A DNA stretch of 64,000 nt. Origin: Struthidea cinerea. Its lineage: Eukaryota; Chordata; Aves; Passeriformes; Corcoracidae. Shown here piece after piece: positions 25,701-39,249 of the stretch. The translations under genes were made by a program, and so were the position numbers. How positions within the stretch are numbered: the stretch's first letter is position 1; each line of letters opens with the position of its first letter. The stretch spans positions 1 through 64,000 of the forward strand of contig VZTI01005210.1 in assembly GCA_013397865.1 (NCBI GenBank), written 5' to 3'. Below the pieces are notes generated by a model, which was given only the letters and a program-made list of their open reading frames with translations, was not told where the DNA came from and did no database searches.

Positions 25701-26529
25701 TTTTAATATCATCCCTTCACATTCTGACACTCGCACTCTCTATATGCACCGTAGTAATGGTGAGGATGTTAGTCCTACCTCCCACTTTAGGAGAAATAGA
25801 AAATACTCAGATTCCATGCTGCTAAGAGCCAAGTGCCACATTTGAAAACAATATTGGCTAAAAATAAATGTGTAAAAAAACTCAGAAAAAACAAAAAATA
25901 CTTTTTCAGTTGCATGAGCTCCTTCATTTGTTTTTTTAGCACAGACCCCATATGCAGTTGTTCCAGCATAAATGAGGGATTAGCCAGGGGATAGAAAAGA
26001 TGCCAGTGACAGAGATACCAGGAGTTGTTTATATGAGCACTGCTGCTGGGAAAATGTATGTGCAACTACAGATAAAGTCAGATTGTATTATTTATATATG
26101 AAACGGAGTTCTCGAAATGAAGAGGCTACAGAACACACGTTGCCCATCTCTTCTCTGACCAGTACAGCACCAATGCTTATTTCACAGACAGCTATTCCAC
26201 TTTAAGACAGGCAGCACCTTGGGCATTGCTCACAAAACAGAGGAGAAAACAAGTTGACTTGAAGGTCATACACTTTCGTCTGCACCAAACCTTGCATGAG
26301 AAAGTCAGTAGTAATACAACGTATCTCCTACAGGCTGAGCATTTCCTGGCTCCCCAAGAAAGAAGCACTCTGAAAACATGGATAGTATTTTCACTGCTGA
26401 AACGTGTTGTAGCAGTCAAGCAAGGAAGAAACTGCCTGCATGCTGCGTTATCAGTGTATGTCTGTATAGCTGTGCTGCTTCCTTATTGCTGCTCCTGCAG
26501 ATTTCATCATTGCTTTCAAGTGTATGATT

Positions 26530-26660
26530 AAAAATGCATTATATTGGGGCTGCAAATTAATCATTAAGTTTGGACTGCAGTCAGACAACCCCTCCTAGTT
26601 TACAGTCGCCTAACAGTTCATTCTGCCAGATATTTATTTCTTATATCGTTGAAGATGTCT
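26530..26660. promoter_or_regulatory. Possible conserved non-coding element
   Basis: Dense in TAAT/ATTA homeodomain cores, with a compound word TGCAAATTAATCATTAAG that combines POU-like and homeodomain sites. The segment is neither low-complexity nor repeat-like. The impression comes from motif density only. Confidence 0.2.
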
Positions 26661-26835
26661 TTCAATGTCATCTAGGAACGCCTTCAGAAAAAAAAAGAGA
26701 TAAATATGCAGGGCCACTTGGAATTGTAGTGCTGTGAAGACATTATGAATCCAAGACTACTTTTCCCAAAGGAAGCAAACATTGAAAACATGCACTTTGC
26801 CTGGCCCCCCTATGTGTAAGTCAACAACTTCCTAT

Positions 26836-26883
26836 GATGATTCACTAAGACTTACATCTGATGATTCACTAAGACTTACATCA
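26836..26883 (+). repeat. Tandem duplication, two 24-bp units
   Basis: GATGATTCACTAAGACTTAC followed by ATCT (26836-26859) is repeated at once as the same 20 bases plus ATCA (26860-26883). The near identity points to a recent slippage or duplication event. Confidence 0.95.
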
Positions 26884-28937
26884 TCATCGCTGTTGTTATT
26901 TACAGTGAGAACTCTTCAGAAGAAGAATTACCTCGCTGCACATGTGTACAGCATTTGCTGGCTGCTCCATTAGAACAAGAAATTGCATTAATTCTTAGTT
27001 AATATGCCTTTCCTATGGCACATTTCTGTGCTTATATGGGAAGAACAAAGGATGAGAGAGCAGGTACATGAATTCAATCAACAGCTCTTGAGAAACATGT
27101 GAAAATATTTTGAACGTTTCTTCAGCACACTATAATTTCCACACATACTTGCACATCAGCAGGTCAGTAGTTGCCTAATGCTGAAGCAGTCTCCAGCTGA
27201 GTACCTTCAATGGGACCAGCCAATGTCTGCTGGGAATCTGTCACTGATTAGTGCTTTCATCGTGGAAGTCTGGTCTTATAACAAAAATGTCTCCTTCCTA
27301 TTCCCAGGCAAAACATTCTCCATGTAACTTATGACTTGAAAACATGCCTGTCTGACCAGTCAATGCTTTGAACCAGGCCAAAAAGCCACAGATGTCACCA
27401 TCCCCATACTGATTGGGCTATTTATGAGTTGAGCTCACATGGGTCTGAGGGAATGCTTCCAGAATGGCCTACATTAGTTTGATGTTCCAGCTGACAGCAC
27501 AGAAACTCCAGCAGATACCACTTTTTGTTCCTCGCCATGCACAGAGTAAAAGCTGAGCATTTTCCCTGGCCTCCATTTAAGAAAAGAAGCTGGCAATGGC
27601 GATGAAAATTTTCCTAGCAACTCAGCAGGAAATAATCTTTCCTTTTAGAGTTCCACAAGGCTCTTAAGGACTCTTCAAATTTTTCTATAGCTTCAGAGAT
27701 AAGTGCCCAGGGAGGAAAATTGTGCAGTTCTGCACAGCATAAGGGCAGGCTGGGAACAGCAGTGAAGTGAGACAGTCAGAATGGACATAGCGCATCATTA
27801 GCGCTCACGCATGTGCTTTCCTGATCAGCCAATTCCACAGAGTACACAGATCAAGTGAACCATTAATTCTTCACAGTAGAATTAGAGATCACCTGCATTT
27901 TAAAGCACCATTTTAGTGAGAGATATCTAACAACACAAGAGCAAAATAAATACTGTATTATTAGTGGTTGCAGTCTCCATTAGATTCAGCAATTTAGTAA
28001 TCTACTCAAGTATTCTCCCATTCTTTTGTACTCTACATAGGAAAGAGTTGCAAACATAAATACGGGACAGAGACATATTGTACATAAAATATAACTTACT
28101 GGTACCATACTTAGAGAATAATATCATACAATAAATATAGCTTAATGTACATTATCAGTGGCAGCAGGAATTTGCTACTGTGGAAAATGTCCTGATTCCA
28201 CAAATTAATGACACCTGTGTACCATAAAGTTGACTACACCACACTTTACCATTTTATAGGTTTTCTTTTTTTTTCTATTAAGCAAGTCTTATACAGCTTT
28301 CCTTCTACAGCAAGTCGCATAAATCAGGTTTCCACTCTACTAGTGAGTTCACAGCAGAAGCATTTCCATGATACGAAACAACTGGCTTATTCATCTTAAT
28401 GCTGTGTTAACTTGCCCAAGTTTGTCCATTGTAATGTTTAATTTGCGGTCCTTTTTGCTATAGTAAGACAAAGCAGCATGTATGCATAAAGAAAACAGAC
28501 ATAAAATACAATATTCTGCTAGCTGCGAAATAACATGAAATACATGTCAAAATCACAATTAAGAAAGCCAAAGTCAAGTAGAGAAAACATGCAATCCTCA
28601 CTGTAAACCAAAATCCCCTTTTCATTTAGTTTAGACATTTACATATATTAGCACTTTTTTGTGCTGAGATTCCAAGTGCCTTACGACAGGATGAAGTTTA
28701 ATGATTCATTTATTTCTATGAAGAAAAATAAGCTTTCTTCTGCTATTTATAACTATTATAGTCAATCCCACTTGGCGGTGGATAAGGCTGTATGAGGTTT
28801 TCAGTGCTCCACTCTCATCTTTGATCAGATTCTCACACTGGATCAAATTCACCACAGACCAACGGCCACCCTTGATTTTTGGATAGCTTCCTCTCAACTT
28901 TGAAAGAGAAAAAGATAGTACAAAACGTGGAAAGAAG

Positions 28938-29004
28938 GGATCATAGAGTCAGAATCATAGAATGGTTTGGGTTGGAAGGGATCTTAAGCACCCTACACCC
29001 AACC
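28938..29004 (-). mobile_element. CR1 LINE tail, very short
   Basis: TCATAGAATGGTTTGGGTTG followed by GAAGGGATCTTAA is the inverted CR1 3' end. Only about 65 bp is present before the sequence changes to LTR. CR1 reads on the minus strand with its tail at the left, so the 5' truncation point is the LTR junction at about 29004. Confidence 0.85.
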
Positions 29005-29550
29005 CATGGAGGACCCCACACTGGAGCAGGTGGATGTGTCCTGATGGAAGCTGCATGGATAGCCCCATGTACGAGCAGAGTCCTGGCATGACTTGCAGCC
29101 TGTGAAGAGTGGGTCTATCCTGAAGGACTGCAGCAGGTGGAGATCCTACAGGCGACCAAGCATGAGGAGGAAGGAGCATCAGAGAGGATCTCTTATGGAC
29201 TGACTGCAGCCTGCCATTCCCCATCTCCCTGCACTGCCCAGGGGGCAGGAGGCAGAGGAGCTGGGACTGTGGGAGTGATGTTGAACTTGGGAAGAAGAGG
29301 GGTGAAGGTAAAGTATTTTCATTTTTATCTTTGTTCCTCACCATTGCACTCTAATGTAACTATCATCAAATTAAATCAATCTCCCCTAAGTCGAGTTTCT
29401 TTTGTCTGACGGTAACAGGTAAGTGATCTCCCTGTCTTTATCTTGACCCATGAGCTTTTCCATCTTATTTCCTCCCCCTGTCCCATTCAGGAGAGGACAG
29501 AACAAACAGCTGGGTAGGCAACTGGTGGTGGTTCAGGTAAACTCAGCACA
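29005..29550 (+). mobile_element. Avian ERVL-type LTR, 5'-truncated
   Basis: From CATGGAGGACCCCACACTGG onward the sequence follows an avian LTR that I recognise: TGGAGCAGG / ACTGCAG modules, then a GGGAAGAAG stretch, an ATTAAA (29370-29375) in the polyadenylation-signal position, and CCCCTAAGTCGAGTTTC. AGTGATCTCCCTGTCTTTAT, GACCCATGAGC and a CAGCACA end at 29550 complete it. No primer binding site follows, so it is a solo LTR or LTR fragment. The start is missing: CR1 tail sequence lies where the upstream LTR should be. Frames on both strands here (28955-29344 minus, 29137-29409 plus) are not genes. Family assignment is from memory of avian repeats. Confidence 0.75.
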
Positions 29551-32500
29551 GTGTGTAAGAACTTTACAGTCCTGGAAGATACAACATAGATAAAGTTAAA
29601 AAAAGACGTGGCAAACAGTGTAAGTACATTAAACTCTTAAGTAAAAAAGAGATGACCTTCTTTCTGTCCATAATATATGAGAAGCTTGTCTCTTCACAAC
29701 AGACTTGTCCTTATTCTGTACAGTAGAAATCCACCAATAAAGCATCTATTGAACATTTCCAACAGTAAATTTCTGCCAGCTTTACTTCTGCTGAGTATTC
29801 CCGCTACTGGTCATAAAGTTGGAGGAATTTGGCCTTATTCTAAAAGCCACTACTTCTTGGGAATATCCATTAAGATTAGTAAATAGCTGAATATTTTCCA
29901 GTGAAGCTTCTTGTATTAAATTCATGAAGTCAAAATACTAAACAGCAAAACAACGTTTGCAATTGCTCTACAGAATTCTCCTGATAGAACATGCAGCATT
30001 GGACTTCTCAGTATCACTTGATTTGATCTTGGTTGAAGAGCCAGCCTGCAGAATGAAGCTGAGGAACACGAATGCAAGTGAATTTTAGGTGTATGGCAGA
30101 ACACACATTATTATTGAAGACGGCATGTAATTCATACCAAAATTCAACTTCAGGTGCAATTGTCACAGCCTACATGTTGATTAGGCATAGCCAAAGACTT
30201 AGGATTAACAATAATTCTGACCTGTAATACCTCAAGGACTATCAAAAAATGACAGATCATTGTTGCAAAAAGCAAAGCAAACATTCTTCTATTTTTAAAT
30301 TTAAAGTCAATGTATTTATGCTAGTCTCATGACCTTTCACTGACATAAATGTTCGCAAGAAACCAGACTGAAAACATTGAGTCCAATGTGATCCTGGGAT
30401 TAGAATTTTAAACTCAGGCACAGTATTACTGCTCATATACTTCCATATTTACAAACCAGAAGAATGGAAACAATGGTATAGGACTTTTGAAATCAGTATA
30501 TACTCAGATATGAAAAATATCCCTGGAAGACTGTTTGCATTTCAGCCTCAGAGTCAAAGACATCTGCACTAATATTCATCAAATTGAATAATGGGAACAA
30601 GCAGTGAAATCACAGCCTATTCACTGTCAGCCACAGAGCAGAAAGAAACACTAAATTTCTTGTCGTTGTTGGTGAGTGCCAGCAAAACACATTTGGATAG
30701 CAGAGAAAAATGTCCCATGATGCAATTGATCATGAACATTAAAACAAAAAAGACCTAGTTAAAGGTTTGAGGATTAATGGCAGCTGTCACAGCCCCAGCT
30801 TCGGCACTATAGCTTGCAACATGTCGGTATGACATTTATAGTAATGACTGAGAGTAAGTGTAGCATGACCTTTACTCATCGGCCAAGAGTAGAATAATGA
30901 ACACTATTAAGGACAGCAGAGTTATAAATCAATTATGCCCAGATCAATAGTCATAATATAAAAGGTCATTTTTTTCAAAGGAAGAGTTCTGAATTTCTCT
31001 ATTTCTGTTGTTTACCATTCTTAACCTGTATTTTGAAATTATCATTACATGATAACAGCATTAAATTTCTACTGCATAAAAAATCAGCCAGGCAATTCAG
31101 CCAGAAATAATTTTCTGTTATGCATTGGCCCTTTCTATTAATTGTCTATGGTTGATTTTATTATCAATGTGAAGATTAAAAAATAGTGAGGAAATGCAAG
31201 GCCATGTCAAAAATTCTCATCCAGTCTTAAGGGATCTGTCGTCATTACTCTTATAATCTCTGTTTCTATTACTTCTTTCTGTGGCACTTCTTTCTTGTGA
31301 AAAGCCTGTATATTCCAATAGACCTGCAAACTTTGGAAGTTGGTGTCATTGGAAAAATCATGTACTCAACACTCCTGTGATTTTGGTAAAGGTGCAATAC
31401 TGTAAAACTGGGAGCAAAAAATGATGAATAAGCATTTCCATTTTATTTAGGAGAATTGTAAATAGCTATTCTGAATCCCTGCTGCTATCACTAAAGTAGA
31501 GTTCATAGGATGAAGGAGACAAGTGGGCAGTCAAATTACAACAGAGGTCCACTGTTATTGCATTAATACTATAGTAATTATGGATGTTTCCTTCCAAGCT
31601 CACATACCTATGCAGCCTACAGGCCTTTATTCCTTATCTCCAGAAATGGCAATATGACTGGAGTGCCAAACACAACCTTTTCCCTGCTCATAGTTTCTGA
31701 CTTATTCTTTCATTCCCAGCATTACCTCCAGTGCTTGCCTTAGGTTAATAAGTGTGCCATGTAACTGTACTAAAGGATTCTAAAGGAACTAGCAGGAGAC
31801 AACTGTCACCATGGTATCAAACTGCACTTTCTTTTTCTTGAAGAAAAACATTAATAAGATTGTACAGAATAGGTGGGAGGGGTAGAGTTAGCAACAGGAG
31901 TAATACATTGTCTGACATCCTGAACTTAAATGAAGGAAAATTTTTGAGAACCCAAGACTCAAAGAAGCACCAAACAACCCATTCCCACTTGCGTTCACAT
32001 ATTGTCCGCAAAGTCTTAAACACATCTACAGAAAAGCAAACAATTGAAGGGTTCGTATAAGCTATTCAGCTGTGACCTGCAGTAAAAAACTAAGGAACAA
32101 ATACACTTAATTCACGCAGTCATGTATTTTCCCTGTTCTATTATCAGTCTCCATGCTCTCTTTTGGAACTTAAATGAGTTTGTCCTGCCGCGTGCTAGAC
32201 CTAAAACTGTATACTTTTCTTTCAGACAAGATACTCATTTGGCCAGGAAATCAAACTCCTGCTTTCAACCTCTTGCTGAACAAAGGGCTCTGAACAAGGG
32301 AACTTCTAAGCCTGATGTGGAAACACTTGATAACTTTCTCAGAACAAATACCCAGACTCTGAGGGAAACATCCAATTAACTTTCTTTATTAACAGGTATT
32401 GACTAAGAGCAAGATCCTAACAGCAAATATTGTTTACCTGTAAGAGATTTAAAACCTGAAATTACATCTAGATTCATATACTCAATTTTTTTCTGTCTTT

Positions 32501-35500
32501 AACATGTACAGAATATCATCCTTTATGAGAGTGGTGAATATCATCTGAATATACAAATAGCTTTTTAAGGTTTTTTCATGGTGTCTTATCGCTCTGGTGT
32601 GTCTCCTGTCTAGAGAGTAAGGCAGGGACTTCTGCAGAACTGAGTACATAAGTGAAGTGGAAAAATTACAAAAATAGACAGAAGTGGATAATTCTGTAAA
32701 TATTATCTCCTCAGCATATTCAGCTTTGCAAAACTTTCAGAACAGCTGCAGATATACTGCAAGTTGTAACAATCCAGTAGTTTTTACTCTACAAATGCAT
32801 GAACTGAGAGCACTTTGGTATCTGATATTTGGAATTGACTTCATTCTGTGACTTCTCACACAACATTTTTTATGTGGATTGATAGGAAAAACATGGACTT
32901 TATAATTAGTTTGGGATAACTGAGGCTTTCATATGTTAACATGGCAAAGTAGTGAGATAAATGGAGAAAGGAGCTCTTCTCAGAATGAGGCAACAAAAAA
33001 CGTTGTCTTGAAAGTATTTATAATAGAAATTGACTTCACCCTCTTTGAAATTGATGCTGAAGATGTAAATATTCATGGGGGAAACTAATAATTTCAAAAA
33101 GGCGAAGAAGTTCAAACATTCAAAATTTTTGATTTTATTTTCAATGATACTTAGGACAATTTATCAGAAAGTGCAAGAGGAAATTCCAGAGCAGTTCTGA
33201 GTGACCAGAGATGATGCTTTCAGTTCAGTCAATGCTGACTTTTCATGACTCCAACTATGGTTGGTAGAAGGCAATAGGTACCAACCTATCTCAAACTCTT
33301 ACACTAGGGAGAGTCAGGTTGTACTTTGAAGGTGCTGAAGGGAGCTTAAATCAGTAATTCAGACTAAATTCCTAGCTTCTTAGCGCCTAAAATTGAAGAA
33401 AACAGATCTCATGCTAAGAATGTTTCAGCAGTTCTGCTGCTGAACACCCTTTCCCAATCAGCACTCAGAGAATATCCAAGCTCTAGGAGATAACCCTTGT
33501 GCTTAAAATAAAAAAGTTGCTCTGGTGATCTGATCATAGCCATTTAAAGATGTGATGTGTGATATCATGATTGTTTTTTAGGTCCTTCCCATCTCATTCA
33601 TGTATTTTTAAACAAACTAATTTGGTGAGAGCAAATATAAATACATAAAGCAAAAACCAACCTAAATGTTCTTAAAAGGCAATGTCTCATCTTGGCCATT
33701 CAATCTTTCTAGAATTACTCCTATTGTTAATTTTTACATCAGATTTCTATAAATTACATCAGACTGTTTAATAAAACCATTTGTTTTATTTTTTTATCCC
33801 CAGAGTATTTTCTTTCGCTTCAGTACTCTGGAAGTGCTGCTGGTGCTCTAAAGTTCTTTGTACGTCTTATTTCCAAAAATGGTTGCTCTTAATCATGGTT
33901 GTTTTTTAATAATAAATTTAAATTATTTTCTCTTGTGCAAAAAGGACAATTTTGAAAACAGCCTCAGTTCTTACCACTGCCATTGTTGTAATATTTACCA
34001 TTTGAATTGCCTGACTCTCAGTGCAACTTAACATTTGCCTTCATAGGCCTCTTATTTCAATGGTCCTTTACATCATGGAAAGATGGTAAAGCTCCCACAT
34101 TTCCCAAATGGCATTTCAAGTGGAATGTGTGTCATTTCAAGGTGAAGTACTGGGTCTTCTATAGAATTTGGTTTTAGTGCAAGGAACTTTCATGTTCTCC
34201 TTTGAATTTAGGGCAAATTAGGCCTACATTTAAAGTCTTACTGGACTTTTCACTTAATGGACAACAGAGATGTCATAGAATATCAGGATTTGACATTAGT
34301 CCACAGCCACTGGGAATGTCCTGCAAAGGGAAGACATTCCCCTATCTGTCCACAGTTTACAAATTAGCTTCCTGATCAGATCACCCAGACAACTGCATAG
34401 AAGAATAATGGATCCAGCTGGTGTACAGAAAGTTTTACCAAAGAACCTGTTAGAAGATTCTGTAACAGGACCACCCACATGACAGGGATGCTATGAACAA
34501 GCATCTGGAATGCATTGTATTTTTAAAATATTCATGAGGAAAGAATGTGTCTCCAATCCAAACAGTTACACAGATAAAATATTGTCAGTACCAGTAAAAG
34601 GCACTGGTGCAGCAAGTTTTCCTGAATCTAGATCTAAGGGATTTAATGTCTCCAGTATTGCTGTATTTCTCAGACTTCCTCTCATTGCTTGAGAAGCAGG
34701 TGCAAAGCACTTCTGCCGGCTTCCTGACTGCACAGTGCTGGAATTGGCTTCCCAAGTCTCTGGAAAATGCATGGATTCTGTGCGAGGGCATGGAATGGAG
34801 CATTCTGATAGAACAGGTATTTGCTCATTCTTGGATAAAGGATTTTGGGGAAGGAGTTCTTCATGATAAGTTGACAAATGGCTGCTTCATGAGATGACAG
34901 ATGTCCATTTACTCCCAAATTCTGACTTTGGCTCTAGGTAGTGCAGTTCACTCCGAACACCCTGTTTTTATCTCATGTGTAATTCTGTCAATCTCTGTGC
35001 AGCTTTTGTGGCTGAAGCACATGCTCTATGAACCTCACCCTTGGTAATCAATACTCACCAAGGTCTCTGGGTGTGTGTAGAAGACACTGGTTTATTAGAT
35101 TACCCCTCCTCCATTTCAACATTTTATGCATTTTCCTTTCTCTAGATACAACCACTTCATCTTCAAGACATTCATTGGGAATCCAAGGCAACTATAGCAA
35201 TCTTCTAAGAAATCCAAGAACCCCTTACCAATTCAAGTATGTCTGCCAATTATATGACATCATCTTCACAAGCTAGGAAGCTTAACTCTCTATCTCAGGA
35301 CCTCAAACAACAGAAAGTTTGTGGACTGGATAGAGCCTGTCAGAACAATTTTAATCTAGCAGGTCGTTGCCTGCTATCCACTTATCATAGGCCCTTCAGA
35401 CACAATTCGGGAGAAGAATAGAGTCTGGGTGTTCTGAGTTTATTACTGTCTAACCTCTTCTCTCAAATTCTTTCGAGACTGAAGTGACTGGATTGTCCTT

Positions 35501-37850
35501 GCCACAAGGCAACAGAGTAAAATTTTTTGCATCACATAATTTCCATAACCTGTGACAAAAGCACACATGAATGTCGGGGAAAAGAACAGGGACTACTTTT
35601 ATGAACAGCCATGCAGCTGGAGACTGCTAGGAATCAGGTCCACAGCGATGTCTCTGTTTTGGTCATATCACAGACCTGCCTGCAGATGAAGGGCAGAGGA
35701 AGTATTGAGGTGTGCTGCCCTCATAAAATGGAATGGAGTCTTTTCCAGCTGAATGATTGAGGAACACTGGTTCCACCTGCACACTGGACTTCATCATGGC
35801 CAGAGAAAGAGAGTGACGAAGAGAAACAGCAGCTCTATGGACCTCTCTGTTCTATTAGCCTTTGGAATTAATCTGTTGCTCATTTGCCCATCAGTTCTTA
35901 CGAGACTGCAAAAGTCATTATGCACACCTTTTAGCATTGTTGTTACCTTATCTAGGGCCCCAATTAGTCTGATTTAATTACTTTTCATAGTGCTCCCTTT
36001 TGAGCTGTACCTAATGTCATTATAAATTTTACATGAAAAAGAATTGGATTTTTAAAAAAATAAGGCTTTAACCTCTATTCTTACCTTTTTTTGGGGCCTC
36101 TGTTAAAACACAAATATTCAATCAATACAGTTTTAGCCAGGCCATACTGCACAGTTTTTCATCTCCTCTTTCTTTTAAAAATGGCCATAATCTGTTCACA
36201 AGTAGTTTTAAAACTATTTTTCTAATATAAATAGTTAATTTTTAGATAATTTTTATTTATATAATTATTTAGATTGTCAAAACGTTCTTTCCTCTGAATG
36301 CCTTCTAAATATTTTGAATTCCAGGTGCTTGTTCCAGATGCTTCTGCCTCCTTAGTCATGTGTTCCAGCAGCTTTTACACTTTTATTTACCTCAGTTTTG
36401 GCTCTGTTTTTTCTATGGAAGAAGGAAGATTCAGTGCTGAGATACTTTTCTGTGCTGAGAGAAATACCATCTTGCCTTGCAAGCTGTCTTCTCTCTACTA
36501 CATGCCCAGAATGCATGTGTCATCAGCTACAGGGAATACATGTTTTCAAAACAATCCCTCTACCTGCAACACCTCTTCATGACTTGTCAGGTTGCTGTGA
36601 GCCACCCTAGCATAAGAAGTATTGGCTCAATTTCTTCTCCCAATTAATTCAACCACCATGCAGAATGCTTTTATAGATAGTCTGAGGTATTTTCTGGTAA
36701 CTGAGCTTCTCTCTCCCAAATCTTTGGTTGTGTTGTCTTTGTGATCTCTTCACTACTTTGATCATGCTCTTGCCTTGCCAGCAGACTTGGCCTGTTTATG
36801 CTTTTCTTGTAATGTTGTATTTTGTTGCTTTCCAGCTTATCTTTGTTTATGACTTCCAATAACTTCCTCTGAAGTATTTAGTATCACTTTCTCAAATATT
36901 TCCCATACAAGCTATAGTGAGATTTCTTCATCATCCCAAAGTAATAGCCTGAAATGCACTCTCAGCTTCACCTTGCACCACTCCTTTGCCAAGCAATCTT
37001 AGCACATACAAAGGATCAGAGAGATGGCAACACCCAATCATCTTTCTGGGCTGTATCTCACTCTTTCCCAGAACAGAAGAGAACAGAACAGTTCATGCTC
37101 ACAACCCCACTGTACTTCTATAGATTGCAGCATTCCACCATGACAGTCCATATCTTTGACTAAAAATAATGTGTTTAATGTGGTTTTTGGTCTGACAGCT
37201 TCATGCATATGTATGTGAGAGAGCCAAAGTGATACTGTGTGTGACATTCATAAGCTGGCCGTTCATTGACTTTCTATTTTTTAATTCGGCCCTTTAATTT
37301 ATACCATCAGCTAATAGATTCTGGAAGCTTGTCTAGGCTGTGGATTCATCCACCCTTCTTCTCTGAGTGCTCTTCTGCATTGGTTGGTGTCTGCACCAGA
37401 ATATCACACCTGTGCAGAGTTCAGTTTACCAGCTGGAAACACGCAGTACCAGTTTGCCTAAGTAACAGTTTCCAGTGGCTCACTGAGGGAATTGTAATGC
37501 TCCCTACTTCTGTATCAATGCTGTTGACATGCTTTTCTTGCCCACTTGTCTATCTGCAGTTGTAAAAGTGTAATTTCCTATTGTCACCTCTCCTATGTTC
37601 TGTTCAGATAATTCCTGAATTCTCTAAATCCTGTTGCATGTTGGCATGTTATTGTAATATGAAGCAATGTTGCACAACTGATTGCAAATGTTTCCAGTTT
37701 TAACTTTAAGCCAAATATTTTGACCCTCTTAAGTGTTAGAATTTTTTTGTTCTAAATTTCATTTTGCAAAGAGTGTTCTGTTTCCACTCTGAGTCACACC
37801 AGAGCAAATCAGGAAATGTCAGAATCTCCCAAAAGAAATAAAAGGCAGGG
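29551..37850. other. AT-rich intergenic DNA, no gene recognised
   Basis: Stop-dense, with no CR1 or LTR seen. A strongly AT-rich patch lies at about 36205-36275. The region 34560-34900 is unusually free of stops in at least four frames on both strands, but nothing in it is recognisable. A possible conserved element at 30740-30980 is listed separately. Confidence 0.55.
30740..30980. promoter_or_regulatory. Possible conserved non-coding element
   Basis: TTGATCATGAACATTAAAAC, then GGATTAATGGCAGCTGTCAC (homeodomain core, CAGCTG E-box and TGTCA MEIS/TGIF-like site in one word), then a mixed-composition stretch with GACATTTATAGTAATGAC. It is neither repeat-like nor low-complexity. Enhancer function is a guess from motif clustering. 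Confidence 0.22.
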
Positions 37851-37884
37851 TTTTGACCGGTCAAAAGTCACTTTTGACTGGTCA
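37851..37884. repeat. 16-bp palindrome with a diverged second copy
   Basis: TTTTGACCGGTCAAAA (37851-37866) is a perfect palindrome. The half TTTTGACTGGTCA recurs 21 bases later (37872-37884), each followed by a GTCAC or TCACT word. It may be a small tandem duplication of a palindrome. Confidence 0.85.
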
Positions 37885-39249
37885 CTATTAAGTCACTGAC
37901 ACAGACACAAGTATCCTTGCAGTTCACAAATTTATATGCAAGCTATACCTTGATGAGTAGTGAAGCTGAGATAGTGCTGCTGTCTCACTGTGATTCTAAT
38001 GTTAATGGTCAAGAAGCCAGTGATGCAGAAACTTCCTGCAATGTCAATCTGATCACAGCAGGCTCAGTACTGCCAGATTTACTACACAAAATCCCATGGA
38101 CTTCTATGGGCTCTCTCTCAAGTGAGTGTCTGAGGAATAATGAAGATATGCAGAAACTTTGCCTTTGAGGAGGTGCCATCAGGTCTCCCCGACAAGATAA
38201 TTCTGCTTACTCTAGTTTTCCTTCCTCTTCTAGAGGAGACAAGGGGAATATCATACTCTTGCACCCAATGAAGTACAAACTGAACCTTACAATTTTTTCA
38301 GCAGAAGCACTGCCTTTCTGTGCTAGGGAAATAAAGATGCTTGCCTGTATGTAGACTAAGCATCAGAAGTGTGACAGAGTATGGGCTGGAGTCCTCACCC
38401 TCTCATTTTCCACAATGGAGACTTGGCTGGGTTGGACTGCTCCATTCTGGCCTATTACAGTCACATTCCCTTCCCACTGCAACTGGGAAATCAATGTCTG
38501 GGAAGGATGGTGTCTAGATCAAGAGGTTGCATATATTTGAAAATAAGGCCAGGATGCAGCCAACACGTTTACCTGGACTTGAGATATATGACTCACATGT
38601 TAAAAAAAAAGAAAGTGTCTGAAGCATTTTTGTCATTCTGGAAATGTGGAAAGACTCCTATTTCTATTGATCTCTTCAGCATTCCCTGGAGGGCAGTGGG
38701 AAGACTGAGCTGTTTGTGCAAGGTGTCATCAACAATGTGAGTCTCTTTAGGGAATGAGGTATCGAGTAGTCTGAAGGCAGAATCAACCTGAGAGCAAGGA
38801 GCGTTTGAAGAGTTGTCACTACTTCAGTATCAGAGAGTAGAGAGTTATATATGAACCAGCAGAAGTTTGTATTCAGTCTAAGGGTTTGATTCTCCTCTCA
38901 CCTCAGTGAAAGTGTAGAGAAACTGCTAAGAAGCCAATGATATATAAACAGCACAAAGATGAAAAACAGAGCAGGAGGTAGTCTGTAGTTTGTGGGCCCT
39001 GATTATCAAATCCACAGTATTACAGCACGACAATTTCATTCAATTCAACAGATCAGCATGAACAAAACAACAGAGAACCAGATCTAATAACGAGCAGACA
39101 GTGACCCTAAAAATATTCAGGCCAAACTGTGTTCACATTGACAGTAGTGAAAAGCCAAGCAGAATGCCATGGATTTCAGAACGTGGCCGTAAGTCCCAGA
39201 ACCAAGACACAGTGAGTCATTCACACATGCCAGGTGCCATTCGCTGTGT
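37885..39249. other. Intergenic DNA, no gene recognised
   Basis: One 119-codon plus frame (38381-38740) without family resemblance. Nothing else was seen. Confidence 0.5.

Larger units (their letters stand above)
22717..28937. other. Intergenic DNA, no gene recognised
   Basis: Mostly single-copy and AT-rich. Chance frames reach 116 codons (23954-24304, plus). A 24-bp direct duplication (26836-26883) and a possible conserved non-coding element (26530-26660) are listed separately. A weak CR1-tail-like phrase near 24342-24390 is too diverged to call. Confidence 0.5.
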
